A stretch of DNA of 64,000 bases from Ilyonectria destructans (Eukaryota > Ascomycota > Sordariomycetes > Hypocreales > Nectriaceae): NCBI GenBank assembly GCA_020740775.1, contig JAHEWK010000003.1, forward strand, positions 1,240,001 through 1,304,000, in the 5' to 3' direction. Each line of letters starts with the position of its first letter. Position 1 is the stretch's first letter. The position numbers and the translations under genes were made by a program. Below are positions 32,929 through 45,454 of this stretch, in pieces. The notes below the pieces were generated by a model, which saw only the letters and a program-made list of their open reading frames with translations, ran no database searches and had not been told where the DNA came from.

Positions 32929-34335
32929 GGCTGAGTGAATGCGACGAAGTACACGAAAGATGAAGGTGAAGGAGGTGAGATGACGTGAGGAGGGGCAGCT
33001 GAAAACGGGAGCGGGGTGATGATCCAAAAACTCTCCGAAAAACAGGGAACAGGGCGCAGTGAAGTAGGATAATATAGCGGGCTGAATCACGGGCGTGAAG
33101 CCGTCAAATATTCGCACCGCCCGCTGTAGGGCTGCTGTGGGTATGTTCTCGGCGATGCAGCAGCAACCCGCCAAGGTCGTATCATGGCAAAGGCGGCACG
33201 ATGCCCGCTCGGCGACGAGGTGTTAACCGCTGTGTCATGCGAGATGGTGGAGTCGCCTTGAGCATCGCCACAGTCTAAGCTCGACTGGAGCTTGAAGCTT
33301 GGAGCTTGCGGGGGATTGGGCTGGCGCTAAAGATCTTGGGACTTGGTCCATTCAACCGCCAAGATGACAACGCATATGGTATGGTATAAACAGGCCTTTG
33401 TTGCTTGTTGCAGCCGAAGCGTGTCACACTTCGTAATAAGTAGGTAGGTCTAATGCTAGGACTAATATTGCCATGGTTGTATGCGCGGGGTATAGGCATT
33501 GTTATTCTGACTCGGTCGACACATTCCCAGGCGGACGAGCCTATATGACAGAATCACTACAACGTCCAATTAAGACAGAAAGGTACTCAATTTTCGGCGC
33601 ATAGAAGAATGGTGGAGTGAGATTGTGATGTTCCACAAACACTCGGTCAGAGTCGGGTTTGTCGAGCCCGCTTCTTCAAGAGTGAGGCTGTGAATATAGT
33701 GACATAGCTCAGGCCGGGAAAATAGTGTTCTTATAAGAGGTCGATAGGTGACGCCGAAGCGTGATTGATTGGCCATGCGACCTTTGCATTTGAATAGAGC
33801 ACGGGTTCGACGCAGGAGTGAAGGCGTTTTTTGACCAGACTCTTCCTGCAAATCCGGCGCCTATGAGCGGAGTTTAGCACCCATTCTACAGTCCAAACAA
33901 ACGAATACGTACGTGTAGTGATGAATGAAAGCGATGTGAGTGGTCGAGATCATGAGACGTTGACACCAGTGAGAATGTTGGGCTCCATTCACGGCAGTGT
34001 CTATTCTTATCTGCTCGGTAACACACGTACGGGCCAATTCTGCGGCTGATCGTTGGTTTGATGGCCGCGAAGCTAATAGCGAGTTCCACAAGCGATAATG
34101 CTAAGCCATGTTTAGAGAGCAATTTCCGCCGAGGAGGGTGGGACTTGACTTTTCAGCAGCAAGTTATCATCACCAAGGCGGTAGGCGAGTGTTGGCCAAT
34201 CCCAAATGCATGACCTGTGCTGCAACCAAGTGCTCGGCAGCCAAAGCAACATACCGTGGATTCCGAGACCCAATTGCGACTATGTGATATGCTGTTTTTG
34301 AGTCTGCGACCAAGTCCCAAGCGACCCTCAATTGA
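32929..34335. other. Intergenic region upstream of PLC
   Basis: 1.4 kb containing the PLC promoter and the 3' flank of the DUF7730-type gene. A GAGCTTGAAGCTTGGAGCTTGC repeat-like stretch lies near 33288-33309. Short open frames on the minus strand (33570-33851, 33861-34122) show no family features. Confidence 0.4.
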
Positions 34336-35641
34336 TCAGTCGAATCCGAACAACACATCGTCCGCGGAGTCATCAGAATCATAGAGGTTGAACTGACCCT
34401 GCCCAATCAAGGGAGGGCGAGCCAAGTGAAGGTCCTTTTGACCTAATGGCACCCAATAGCCCGCCCGAAACTCGCAGTCCGTCAGCGGTCTCCAGTGCCT
34501 CTCCAGTTGGCCGGTTGGGCATGTCTGTTCTGCTTTCCAACCCAGGCTCTGTGCACGCTCTCTGTAATGATAATAGATAGTACTGGGGATCGCAACAGAA
34601 ATTTCTTGAACGTGGGCCCCGAGCGTCCTGACCATGTTGTCGACCGGGATCATGATGGTCTTCTCGAGGATGCCGAAACGCTCTTCGGTCGAGGGCGGAT
34701 ACTCGCTGGTGCGGTACCCATGTAACTTTCCTTGAAGCGAGACATAGAGCGACCGGATTTTGGGAAATGCGATGGGGATGAAGTCGAGAAAGGTCTGGAA
34801 GGATTTACTGTCCGACAGTGGCATGAAGGCTGCAGTCTCGCCCCGTTGGAGAAAGGGTTCCCAGTCCCAGAGAATCTCGACAGAGGTGATCGCTTCAAGC
34901 CTCTGGGGAATGAGTAGACGGGGCAAATTCATGAACATTTCCTTGCTTGCCATGTTGAAGGTGTTTGTCGAATAGAGTATTTCGACTCCCTCCAGATACC
35001 TGTCTAGGTTAGCGAGCGTCGATCAAGGCTACAATTTGCGGGTAACCTCACGCCTGTCGACAAGATAGCAGCCACCCCATGATTCCGATGAAGCATTTGC
35101 TCGGCCACTCGCCAGGCCACGATTCGCAGTGCTTCCGTTCTCGACCGCCGAACCGACAGCGGTCTTGAGCTGGTTGAACCCGGCGCCCAGGGAGTCGAGA
35201 ATATGCGTCTGGCGAGTCCCGATGACAAACGGAGCTGCGCCATGCCCACTGCTTCGGGCGGTAGTGGTTAACAAGCAAAGGAGACTGCCCGCCTTTGGCA
35301 TATTGCTTCCCGTTCAGCCCACCATGGTTCGGTTGATCGTTGTTGGACAAGGTCAGTTCAATGACTTCTCCGGGCAGGTAAAAAGGATGATCGTAGAAGA
35401 GATCCATGTGGACCACCTGTTCTCCAAAGGCCTCGACTAGAATCTTGTACCGGAGCTCGGCGGGTAGCTTCTCAAAGAAGATGCCATTTTTGGCAATCGG
35501 TTTCTTGGCTTCGCTCAGTCCTTCGCTCGTTTCTGTCGGGGTGATGGGTCGTGGTCGATTCTTAGGCAGGGTTGGAATAGGAGGCTTCCACCTGATCTGA
35601 ACAGACGTCCTTTGCAACCATCTTGATACGGCATTTGGCAT
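34336..35641 (-). CDS. F-box-like / DUF7730-type fungal protein
   Basis: Two exons on the minus strand, 35641-35052 and 34999-34336, give 417 aa. The donor GTGAGG splits the codon of CRQA and rejoins YLEGVEILYSTNTFNM in frame. The core is FFEKLPAELRYKILVEAFGE, an F-box-like LPxELRxxI start. A cysteine/tryptophan-rich block (WAWRSSVCHRD, CRFGG, CESWPGEWPSKCFIGIMGWL) follows, then the LLSCRQAYLEGVEILYSTNT signature and a LPRLLIPQRLEAITSVEILW repeat-like end. This arrangement recurs in a large, expanded family of fungal proteins of unknown function. Linkage to ubiquitin ligases is only suggested by the F-box-like motif. Confidence 0.78.
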
Positions 35642-37785
35642 TCTGCTATCACGAGATATGAAATCACTTTTGGGGTTGTTCAACGCGCTCAACAGGTGGG
35701 GGGTTAATTGGGCGAGTGACTGCGTTAGAGCGTCGCATTGATGGCTGAGGAATCGGGACAAGTCCGGCAGAGATCATTTCAGACTAACATCATGGGCCTC
35801 ATGTCGGAAAATAAGTAAAGCATAAAGCATCAACTCAATCTCATCGCCTTGTAGGGTGGCTTACAAATGCGACGTTGGGAGGTTGGTGTTGCCCAAAGCG
35901 GACGCTTGATGGGTCAACAGATTATGGCCTCGGATTTCAGGCAAAACAACATCGAATTTCTCAGGCACCCGGATTCCGCCCCACCACGGATTGGAAACAA
36001 AACCGACGAAAGAAATTTTGCTTTCTACTTTTTTCTCTTCTCTTCATTCAAATAATGAACAACGCAAAAAACAACATTCAGGCTTCTCTACAACAATTGA
36101 TGCGAGGTACGCCGCAAGGCTTGTACCCAGGACCACTGATTTCGAGGAACATAGAATGGAGAAAAAAGCGAACAATCTTGGGTGCGGTGTTCCCCAGCCT
36201 TTGTGCTCGTGGGGAGGATCGCAATGATTGAGCGTACATATCACCAGACAGACAGACTTTTGTAGGCCTGGTACTTGTTCTGCCGGTATCTGTCCACTGC
36301 GCGTGACTTGTAATACTACGTACTGGAGGCGAGACGATGTAATGCCGTCGCAGTTGCATGCCATTGGACGGGATTGAGCAAAACTTGCACGCGGATCGTG
36401 CGGTGGCTGTCGATCCTAGGTGCATGCACATGGCGTTGGTCCACGTCATGGTGGCCAGCTCTCGGGCCAGCATGAGGCCGGCCTGGAAACGTCGAAACAA
36501 GTACTATTCTCGCGGGACGTCGTTTCTGCTTGATGAATGCTCCGGAGTAGGACAAACGCCTCGGAGCAGGATTCTCGAGTAAAGATGCCAAGACAGGCGT
36601 CAGCCTTCTTCGACGGCACGGTGCAGCGCGGCGAAGACCCGCGGGCTTTGATTAAAGGCCCAGGCGCCATGGTTAAGCGAACGAACCGTTTTGTACCCCA
36701 TGCCGCGGCCCCTGCTCGCTCCTCGCTGCTGCATATCGCTCTGTCGGTCCGTGTGAGGCCCTGTGGATTTTCGGTGGGCTTTGGGTGCATTTTCGAGTCG
36801 ACGGGTCGCTGGCGTTGCGTTGATGTCGTGTCGCGCCACAACCAACGGCTGCAGAGGCCTTGTCGCCTCATCCGCCCCATGACATGGCGAGCAACGACGT
36901 GTGTGTAACCCGCACTCCCCTATACTCGACAGCGTGGACGTTGAGCCAGCCACCCTCTATTGTGATGCCGGCCGAGCAGGATGAAATGTGAAATGGCTTC
37001 TCTGCCGGAGATTTCATGCCCATTACGTAGAGAGAACGTGCTGCTGCTGTGCATCTGCTGGTCATCGTTACCTCCAGAGCGACCTTGTTTCGCTGATTGC
37101 ACCTACGTAGAGTACCAGCACCCCAAGTACCCGCCGTCCCACTCGCCCGCCGCACTCTAACCTCACCTCTTCCCTGGAGGTACCTTGGCGGCCCGTACCT
37201 TGGTAAGGCATCCCCAAATCCCAATCTCGTCCTGTCCCGTCCCATCCATCCCATCCCATCCCCCATGTACAAATTTCCCTTTCCGAACCTTGACTCCCAC
37301 AACCAACTTGTCCCGTCGCCTTGCACGGCCGCCTTTCCTTTCTCTGCCCTCCGCTGCGCTGCGGCTCCGTTCCAAACACCATTCGCATCCTGTTAGACGT
37401 GCATCTTCCCGTCGACTAATCTCCCCATCGACACCAGCACACGGACGAATCTACGAGGCTACGATACCCCTTCCCTTCCGCGACGACGCGTGCGTGGCCC
37501 GGTCCGCAACGAGCCACACGAGCCACACGATACACCACTTCTCCTTTCTCGCCGCTCCCCGCCGACGACCCTCCCGTTCCCGTCCCCGTCCCCGTTACAA
37601 GATCCGGCTTCCTGGGCCCTCCCGCGGATGTGCTGCCACCGTTTGACCGCTGTACGACATTGGAGACGCTCCCGCCGCCAACCCGTCGCTGCTTGACCGT
37701 TTCCCGCTCCCGCCTCCTCCCGGAACACACCAGGACTTCACTTGCCTCCCCCGGGGCGTAAACGGCCGGCATTGGGCGCATCGGG
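35642..37785. promoter_or_regulatory. Long upstream region and leader of the CAMKL-like kinase
   Basis: 2.1 kb between two divergent genes. From about 37100 to 37785 it is rich in C and T on the plus strand, typical of a fungal promoter and leader. Open frames here (for example 36537-36908 plus) show no family features. A small frame beginning at 36056 (about 58 codons) is possible but unsupported. Confidence 0.4.
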
Positions 37786-40685
37786 ATGCAGGTCGCAAAG
37801 GGGCAGGCCGAGCTGGGACGCAAGGCCAAGGTGCGTTCCGCCTTGACTTGGACCGACGTGTTTGCATACTGACGTTTTATCCCACTAATAGCTTGCCCGT
37901 TCATACCAAGAACTTCTCGAGTAAGCCATGTCCCGTCCCATTTGCGTTCCCTACCCGCTCATCGACTAATCATTGCCACCTACAGTGAGTTCGCAGGCAA
38001 GGAACTCAAGTCCGTCGGTAGCTACCAACTCGGTCGTTTAATCGGAAAGGGCTCCTTTGGAAAGGTCTACTTGGCCTCCCACAAACTTACCAATGGCTCC
38101 AAGGTAAGCCAACACCGATAATACATGTCGACGTGTGTGTTGCTCCATGCTGACCCACCACCAGGTCGTCCTCAAGTCAGCCAACAAGGGCGATTCCAAC
38201 CTTGCCCGCGAGATCCACCACCACCGACAGTTCGTCCACCCACACATTGCAAGACTATACGAAGTTATTGTGACGGAGAATATGGTCTGGATGGTTCTCG
38301 AGTACTGTGCTGGTACTGATCACGCCACTATCTTTGACCCTTTCGCTCTGCTAATATGTTCCAGGCGATGAACTATACAACCACCTCCTCGAACACGGCC
38401 CGCTACCCGTTGCCAAGGTTCAGAAGATCTTTGCTCAGCTTGTCGGTGCTGTCTCTTACGTCCACAACCACTCTTGCGTTCATCGTGACTTGAAGCTTGA
38501 GAACATTCTGTTCGACACACAAGAAAATGTCAAATTGGTGGATTTTGGCTTCACACGAGAGTACGAGGGCAGGACCAACCATCTCCAGACCTTTTGCGGC
38601 ACTATCTGCTATTCAGCACCCGAGATGCTCAAAGGCGAAAAGTACGCTGGCGAGAAAGTGGATGTTTGGAGCTTGGGCATCATTCTCTACGCTCTCCTCT
38701 GTGGAGAGCTGCCATTCGACGACGACGACGATAATGTGACCCGGACCAAGATTCTATCCGATGAACCCAAATTCCCCGATCACCTACCCCCCGACGCGAT
38801 ACCGTTGATAAAGGGCCTCTTGTCCAAAAGGCCCCTGTTGCGGCCAACCTTGCCTGATGTTCTTGCGCATCCTTTTCTAGCCGAACATGCGCCAGCACAG
38901 CGAGCTATTCTCGATATCAAGCCAACCGCACCCTTTGCAACGGCTTTGGAGAAGGATTGTCTACATCGAATGCGAAGTGCGGGAGTCAATATGGATTCGG
39001 TCATCGAAAGCGTCTTGGCGCAGAAGTGTGATGCCCTGGCTGGATGGTGGGCCCTCCTTCTCGAGAAGGAAGAGCGCAAGGCTGTGAGGAGAGAGAAGAA
39101 GCGAAAGGAGAGACGCCTTTCCGCGGCATCGAGTCGCCTGGAACGGATTACGCTGCACGACGTTGACGAAGACGGAGGCTTGACACAACAGTTTATCAAG
39201 CTGGAGCATTCCAAGTCGCAGGGCCGCGGTCGGAGCAAGCGGAGGAGTGCACATTACTCCGACTACGTCGTGGATCTGCCTCAGCTGCTGGAGGTCGGAA
39301 AGGAGCCTGGTGGCGCAAATGCAGATGGCGACCACCCTCCCCCTCCCATCGACAAGGACTCAATACGATCCGTTTCAACGTCTCGCCAGCGAAGACCCAT
39401 CCCGCCACCAAAAGAAGGACTCATACGCAGCGCTCGGTCTCGAGGCTCGACTCTCCATCTCGTTACCACATCCAACGCCCTCGAATCGAATGGCTCGCAC
39501 CAATCAAGCCAAGATACCGGGACGCAAAAACCGAAAAGGAAACCAAGCCAAGCCATCATCTCGCACTGGAAGAACTGGACACACTGGTTTATTGAGAATA
39601 CGACGAGGAGGAAGAAGGGGCACGAACGACGAACCAGCCGGAGCACACCGGATCTCCATAAGAAGGAGGGCAGCGCCATGAGTAGTAAAGACGGAGGTTC
39701 AAGGCCTCAGACAAGCAAGTATCCGGCCTCGGGCTCACCCCGGATCCAACCAACGGCGGGACTCCCAAAGGGCGTTGTGGCTAATGGCCACGCTAAGGGG
39801 TATGCTCAGCTTCAGGTTGGCAATGGTTACGGAGCAGTGTCTTCGTCCTTGGCGTCGCCCACTCACCCGGCTCCTCGGATAAGCTCACAGTCATACAAGC
39901 GACAGTCGCTCTCTCCCTCGCCACTGACGCCGCGGTCTACAATGAGGCGGTCATCAGCCGGATTGCGAGGACGCAAATCGACATCGTCGTCCGTGTCTTC
40001 TGTTCGGTCGATACACCACCATCACCATTCTCATTCGAAAGCGTCATCTACGAGTTCGGCGGCATCCTTCTCGGCATCAATGTCCAAGACGCCGATGCAA
40101 CGAGGGCAGTCGCCTCATCACTCTGTAAAGGTGCTTCCGGCGACGCCTACCGCAGTGTCATTCCCGTCGAATATTCGTCTGGTTCGAGCCCCGCCACCTC
40201 CACTGAGCATTTTCAATGAGGGGATGCCATCTGGATCGTCTTCACAAGCGCCAGGGTCTCCAAATCCCTTTGCCTCTGGCGTGCAGTTCGCAAAACGCAA
40301 GAGAAACTTGTTCAAGGGCCCGTCGCTGAATTTCGGTGCGCCTTCAAACAACCAACGAAATCCTGGATCCGGGTCGCATTCTCGTAGTGCGAGTGCCTCG
40401 GGGATGGGACGTCGATCTGGAGAAGTCACCATCCAAGAGGAAGACGAAAGTCTAAACGAGGAGGAAGAAGAGGTCGAAGAGGTGGACGCGTTTAGCCCGG
40501 TGATTGGTGCACCTGGGGAAATGATTGAGGAGCAGATTTTTGAAGAGGACGAGACAGCGCCGACAAATGCAGCGTTCTCGCTCAGTGCACCGAAGGAAGA
40601 CCATGAGGCCGACAGTGATACCTCAACAATAGCTAATGCTAATACATCAGCACCCGCAGTGGGTGTGGAAAAGGCGGCTGCCTGA
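37786..40685 (+). CDS. CAMKL-like serine/threonine protein kinase
   Basis: Five exons: 37786-37830, 37892-37920, 37986-38103, 38165-38312 and 38365-40685, giving 886 aa. The first two exons are only 45 and 29 nt but are required to reach an ATG. The kinase domain spans about 38-290 and has all key residues: GKGSFGKVYLA, Lys68 in VVLK, HRDLKLEN (Asp155), VDFGFTREY (Asp173) and SAPEM. The C-terminal 590 residues are low-complexity: Ser-rich, a His run (HHHHH), basic clusters and an acidic stretch near the end. The domain resembles CAMKL kinases (Kin1/Kin4/Hsl1 group), which act in polarity and cell-cycle control. The exact orthologue is not resolved. Confidence 0.88.
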
Positions 40686-41253
40686 GATGGACCCTAGTCC
40701 TGACGGGGTCTCCGATTTTGGAAGGAAAAGGACAAGGGTTCAACGACTTGACGAAAGAAAGGCATATTCTTAGCAAGGTGGGACATTGGGAAGTTGTTAT
40801 CGTTTTTATGATTGGGGGTTCTTGAACAATTTCTTCGGCGCCAGTCGCCGTGTATATCTTTTCCTATCTGTTGCTTTTCTTCGCCTGACCCCCTTTATGA
40901 ACAATGCAGCTTGTTTGCCACCAGCGGATTGAGTTGGGTGGTTGTATAGTACTTATGGATACCTACGCTGCGTATTCTTCGATCACGGAATAGAGTCAAG
41001 AGAGCCTTGTTTGTGTTGCTCGCGAAAAGTACAGCTCCCAAGGAGTTGGCGCCGTGTTTGATTGGTGATTTACATTATAATATCCAGATGAACAGTCGGA
41101 ACCATCATGCCAAGCCGGGCCCCAAGTCCATACTGTTCCGGTTCCTCATGCGCTAACGACCTGAACCCCGAGAAGATGCATACATCTCCGATGCATGCTA
41201 GACCGTATTCCCAAACCCGAAGTTCCACACCTATAGAAAATGGGGCAAGCCCC
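40686..41253. other. Convergent 3' region of the kinase and ILM1 genes
   Basis: 568 bp between two convergent stop codons, probably both 3' UTRs. No coding or repeat feature is seen. Confidence 0.45.
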
Positions 41254-41979
41254 TTACATGACGTGGGACTGGCTTCGCCGCCTCGACTTCTTCTCGAGGA
41301 TGGCGTTGCGCTCCTCGCGCAGGGTGACCCAGATCCAGAACCAGGTCATCATCTCGACGAACATGAAGGTGAAGAACAGGCGGTTCTTGAGGCCGTCGCC
41401 GCCCCAGCCAGCGGGGAGGTAGGCCGGGTTGTGCGAGCTCGGGTGGGCGAAGTGGCCGCGCGTCGAGGGTGTGCTGTAGACGGGCGACGAAGGGCCGAAG
41501 AGGAAGACGTAGGCGATGAAGGCGAGGGAGAGGATGAATCGGAGAGGCGCTGAGGGAAGCGGGAGGTTAGCGTTTGAAGTCTTGCATGGGGTTTGGGGTT
41601 TGGGGTTTCGGGTTTGGCGGGGAAGGGAAACGAACCTTGGGTGCCCCAGTGGAAGATCAGGCAGACCTCATCAGGCATGGACAGCGACACGAGATCGCTG
41701 AAGCCGATGAAGATGAGGATGGCGGCGAGAAAGGCGAGCGGCGCACTTTGGGTGTCGAAGCCTCGAGCGTAGGGCTAAAGGAATCGCAGACGGTCGGTCA
41801 GTTTTTTGCACAGGCTCTCAGCTCTGGGGACGGTAGCTCACCATGCCCATGCTCTCGCCGAGGATGAAGACCAGCGCCTGGCTGTCGATGGAGCTCGGGT
41901 TGGTCAGGAAGAAGTAGGCGATGGTGACGTGGAAGAGCGACACCGAGGTGATGATGGTTTTTGCCGAGATGAGCGCCAT
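41254..41979 (-). CDS. ILM1: Ilm1 family membrane protein
   Basis: Three exons on the minus strand, 41979-41842, 41774-41636 and 41549-41254, give 190 aa. The second donor is the non-consensus GTTCGT. Hydrophobic segments are ISAKTIITSVSLFHVTIAYF, the LAFLAAILIFIGFSDLVSL segment, LRFILSLAFIAYVFLFG and FFTFMFVEMMTWFWIWV. The N-terminus and the SMPDEVCLIFHWGTQ|APLR junction match the Ilm1 family (increased loss of mitochondrial DNA 1), proteins of the ER linked indirectly to mitochondrial DNA maintenance in yeast. The C-terminus is basic (EKKSRRRSQ). It is divergent from CDC43. Confidence 0.87.
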
Positions 41980-42199
41980 GGCTGCGGTTGCTGCGCGGAG
42001 GGTTCGTGGCTTTGTGAGGGGAAGCTGTGAATATGGAGGAGGAGTTTGATGATCGGCGAGGGTTCGCGGGGGGTGGCGTCGATGGCGTCGCAAATAGTCG
42101 TGGCTATAGTCTTGATCTGTCCCGTGAGGCCTCGCGAAAGGAGTGGGAGGGAGTGGGAGGGAGTGAGTGGGGGGTTGTCGAGAGGATTCGACCGAGTCT

Positions 42200-42246
42200 C
42201 AAGAAAAGAGAGGCAGAAGGAGAGGCAGAAGGAGAGACAGAAGGGC
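42200..42246 (+). repeat. 12-bp purine-rich tandem repeat
   Basis: Three to four units of the type GAGAGGCAGAAG, the last diverged to GAGAGACAGAAG, preceded at 42140-42175 by a GAGTGGGAGG repeat. It lies on the ILM1 side of the divergent promoter. Confidence 0.75.
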
Positions 42247-42596
42247 GATGGGAGGGAAAGGATCGAATAGGTGCAGGTTTAGCTGGTCACACACATTCTC
42301 GACGACACACACTCCTCTTCGCTGGTTGTAGGTCGCAAGCTTCAGAGGCATCCACTCACACGCACTTTACACGTAGCTGGCTGCTCGCACAGGTAATGGA
42401 GGTCATTGCGTTGCGTCACGTCACATGCCGCGCGCCCCTGTCGCTCTCCCACGCTCCCAGTCTTGGCCGCTCGCTCGGATCGGGGCATCCAGTTTTCGCC
42501 AGGCTCCTCGCGAATCAGCAGACGCAAAGGCCAAAGTCTAAAAGACCCTTGTGGCTGGAAGCTCAAAGTGTGGCGTTGCGGGACGGGACCTGGCCT

Positions 42597-42630
42597 GTCT
42601 CCGTTTCTAGGCCGTCTCCGTTTCTAGGCC
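42597..42630 (+). repeat. Perfect 17-bp tandem duplication
   Basis: GTCTCCGTTTCTAGGCC occurs twice back to back with no mismatch, about 165 bp upstream of the CDC43 start. Perfect identity points to a recent duplication. Confidence 0.9.
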
Positions 42631-42795
42631 GGAACTAGGACTGTCCCTCGATTGACTTGCGGTTGTCAGCATCAATCATCCTGTCCAACATCACATCAAC
42701 TCAGCAACCCGATTCCAGCTTTCATTTTCACCATCGTCCACTCAATCATTCTCATTCGCCAGTTTCCCCACGAGAGCAAAGCCCCGGTCGCCACC

Positions 42796-44200
42796 ATGGC
42801 AGACGCCACAGACTCCAAAGACCCTCCCGCTCTCGACAAGCAGCGCCACATCAAGTACTGGCAGCGATGCCACAGCACTTTTCTGCCCTCACCTTACACA
42901 GCCTACGATTCCACGCGCCTCACCTTTGCTTGCTTCACCATCTCTGCCCTAGACCTGCTCTCCGTGCCGCTGACCCCGGCAGACCGGACTGCCATCCGTC
43001 GCTGGGTCCTCAGCCTGCAGCACCCCGACGGCGGCTTCTGCGGTAGCTCCACGCACTCGTACGCCGGCCAGGACGCCCGCAAGGGCACCGCAAACTTGGC
43101 CGCGAGCTTTTTCGCCCTGATCCTGCTGGGGCTTGCCGCCGACGGCGAGGACGAGGAGCGCGCGGCGTTTGCCGGCGTTGATCGGGCAAAGTTGCTCCGG
43201 TGGATGCGCGCGCTGCAGAGGAAGGATGGGAGCTTTGGCCAGAATGTCTGGGATGGAGAGACGGTTGGGGGGAGGGATATGCGGCATAGCTACCTGGCTA
43301 GTTGTATTCGCTGGATGCTAAGGGGGGATGTTCAGGAGGGCGACGAGGCGTGGGTTGAGGATGTGGATGTTGATGAAATGGTGGCACACATCCGACGGGG
43401 ACAGGTGAGTCTCTCTGTTGCTTTTTGAGGACAAGTTGAACTGATTTTCGCAGACCTATGATGGAGGAGTTGCAGAGTCTTCACAACACGAATCTCACGG
43501 TATGAACACCCCGTGGTTTAACAGCCAACAAGAACTGACGACTCTCAGCTGGATACGCGTACTGCGCCATCGGAGCACTCTCTCTACTTGACCGTCCTCA
43601 AGACTCTACCCTCTCACCCCAAACCCAGAACGCTCTAAAGGAAGGCGTTCCCAACCGTGAAGGCCTATTCCAGTTCCTAGCCTCCCGGCAATTCCGATAC
43701 CTTGCAGAGGAGGAAGAGGAAGATGAGGTGGAAGAAAACTTCATCGAGTCGGAGATTGGAGAGGCAGAACTCGGCCATGTGGGGTTCAATGGGCGCTGGA
43801 ACAAAAAGGCCGATACATGCTACTGCTGGTGGGTGGGCGGAACGCTTGCGGTATGTTTGAAATCTACAATCGAACTCATGAAATTGACCACTGACAATAT
43901 TATTAGATGCTCGGAAACTCTTCCGTCATCAATGCCCCGCCATCTCGGCGATACATCCTCGACATCACGCAGCACCGCATTGGAGGCTTCTCCAAGGCCG
44001 TCGGCGGGCCCCCAGACATGTACCACTCGTACCTCGGACTAGCTGCACTGGCTACGATGGGCGATAGCGACCTGAAGGAATTCGACGTCGGCCTATGCTG
44101 CAGCAAAGAAACAACACGCAAGATTGAACGAGCAAGAGCTGGCTTGTTGGATAGTATACGGGGTGAGAGGAAGGGGTGGGAGAGCGATGGGTTCTGGTAA
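42796..44200 (+). CDS. CDC43: Geranylgeranyltransferase type I beta subunit
   Basis: Four exons: 42796-43404, 43454-43499, 43549-43850 and 43907-44200, giving 416 aa. With the alpha subunit (Ram2) it attaches geranylgeranyl to C-terminal CaaL proteins such as Rho1 and Cdc42. Prenyltransferase repeats are visible: LQHPDGGFCGSS, DGSFGQNVWDG, YDGGVAESSQHESHAGYAYC and ISIGGF-like HRIGGFSKAVGGPPDMYHSY. The zinc ligands are Asp307 and Cys309 in KKADTCYCWWVGGTL and His359 in MYHSYLGLAAL. GYAYCAIGALSLL is typical of beta subunits, and the N-terminus (HIKYWQRCHSTFLPSPYTAYDS) is the GGTase-I beta form rather than farnesyl or Rab types. Confidence 0.95.
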
Positions 44201-44432
44201 GGAGTTTTGGTATAAACTCCCGAACCTGGGTGTGGAATTGGATCATTCGGAGCAAAAAAGTATATGATTACTCCAAGAATTCTGGAAAATGAAGACTTAT
44301 GATCTGGTATTGAGTTGCACATCGTCGTGATGGATCCCGGATAGCCGATAATCAGCCGATCATGACTTCATCCTCCACCAGCCGCATCTTCCCGAGAATC
44401 CAGCTCCTCCACAATCCGCAACGCTCTCCACC

Positions 44433-44919
44433 ATGTCTTCCCAAGAATCAAAAGAGCCCAAGGCCTCCAAGGCTCCCGAGTCAGCCTCCGACGCCACCGC
44501 GGCCGCCAAACCAGAGGACAATTCCGCTCCCTGGAACGAGGACAAGCGTCGCAAGTTCGAGACGTAAGCTCCCACCTCTATTCATCCCGCCCGCAGGATC
44601 GCGCGACTGACGCCGCGATGCCCCCCCGACAGGAAATCGAAGAGCGAGTTCTTCGACCCCTGCCAAGAGGCTGCGCAGCGGAGCTACAAGTGCCTGTTCC
44701 GGAACGGCGGCGACAAGGCCATGTGCGGCGAATACTTCCAGTGCGTAGCTCCGACCGACGGCGGCCTTGGAGCGCGAGTGCTAATAGTTGAGTAGGGCGT
44801 ATCGCGATTGCAAGCAGGCATGGGTATGTTTTCATCGCCGGCTTTGACTTGTAGGCGATTGAGGGCTAATTGTGCGACAGACCGACGAGCGCAAGAAGAA
44901 GACTGGTTCTTGGTTCTGA
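44433..44919 (+). CDS. COX23: Cox23-like mitochondrial twin CX9C protein
   Basis: Four exons: 44433-44563, 44633-44740, 44796-44823 (28 nt) and 44881-44919, giving 101 aa. The twin CX9C motif is exact: CQEAAQRSYKC and CGEYFQAYRDC, with the second motif crossing an intron. The flanking FFDPCQEAA and QAYRDCKQAW identify Cox23, a soluble intermembrane-space protein imported through Mia40 and needed for cytochrome c oxidase assembly, probably in copper handling. The N-terminal 40 residues are Ala/Lys/Glu-rich and probably disordered. It follows CDC43 by about 230 bp. Confidence 0.9.
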
Positions 44920-45454
44920 AGCGACGCGGATCGAACCGATACGAGACGAGCCGAGACACCGATTGAGACCCTGCCACTCCATCGAGATGTGAGAACCCCA
45001 CGATTTGAGGGCATGTGAAATACCACGATTATTGTACAATAGTGTATCTACGGCGCATTCGAGCGGGACGGAGGATTGAATGCATTCAGGATTGGAATCA
45101 CCATATGGCCTCGGCTACATGTTGCCTCGTCCAGTGGCGCCGGCCAGTGAAGATGTTTCCATTGTACTGTACCTCTTGAGTGAATTTTTCAAAGGAAGGA
45201 ACCGCTTTCACACTGCAACATGCAGAAGACGTCCTCTCGTAGCAATTCCACCCCATGAAGCCTTCCCATTTTGCGCCTGGAGCTCCAAGGCACGCTGTGG
45301 CTCAGGCACTAGCCACAATCCACAGCCCCGCCAACATTCACCCCACGTCAGTTCCTTGGGCAGCTCAATTTGAACCCCTCCAAATATTCGCTGGCAAGTC
45401 GAGCCATCTCATGAAGTATAACACGCCCATCTCGGCGACGAAGCGACCGCGCAA
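44920..45454. other. Spacer upstream of NAA25
   Basis: 535 bp between co-oriented genes, holding the COX23 3' UTR and the NAA25 promoter. No other feature is recognised. Confidence 0.45.

Larger units (their letters stand above)
41980..42795. promoter_or_regulatory. Divergent promoter between ILM1 and CDC43
   Basis: 816 bp between two divergent ATGs. It holds a purine-rich tandem repeat at 42200-42246 and an exact 17-bp tandem duplication at 42597-42630. The right end is a CT-rich leader ending in the favourable start context GCCACCATGG. Confidence 0.55.
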
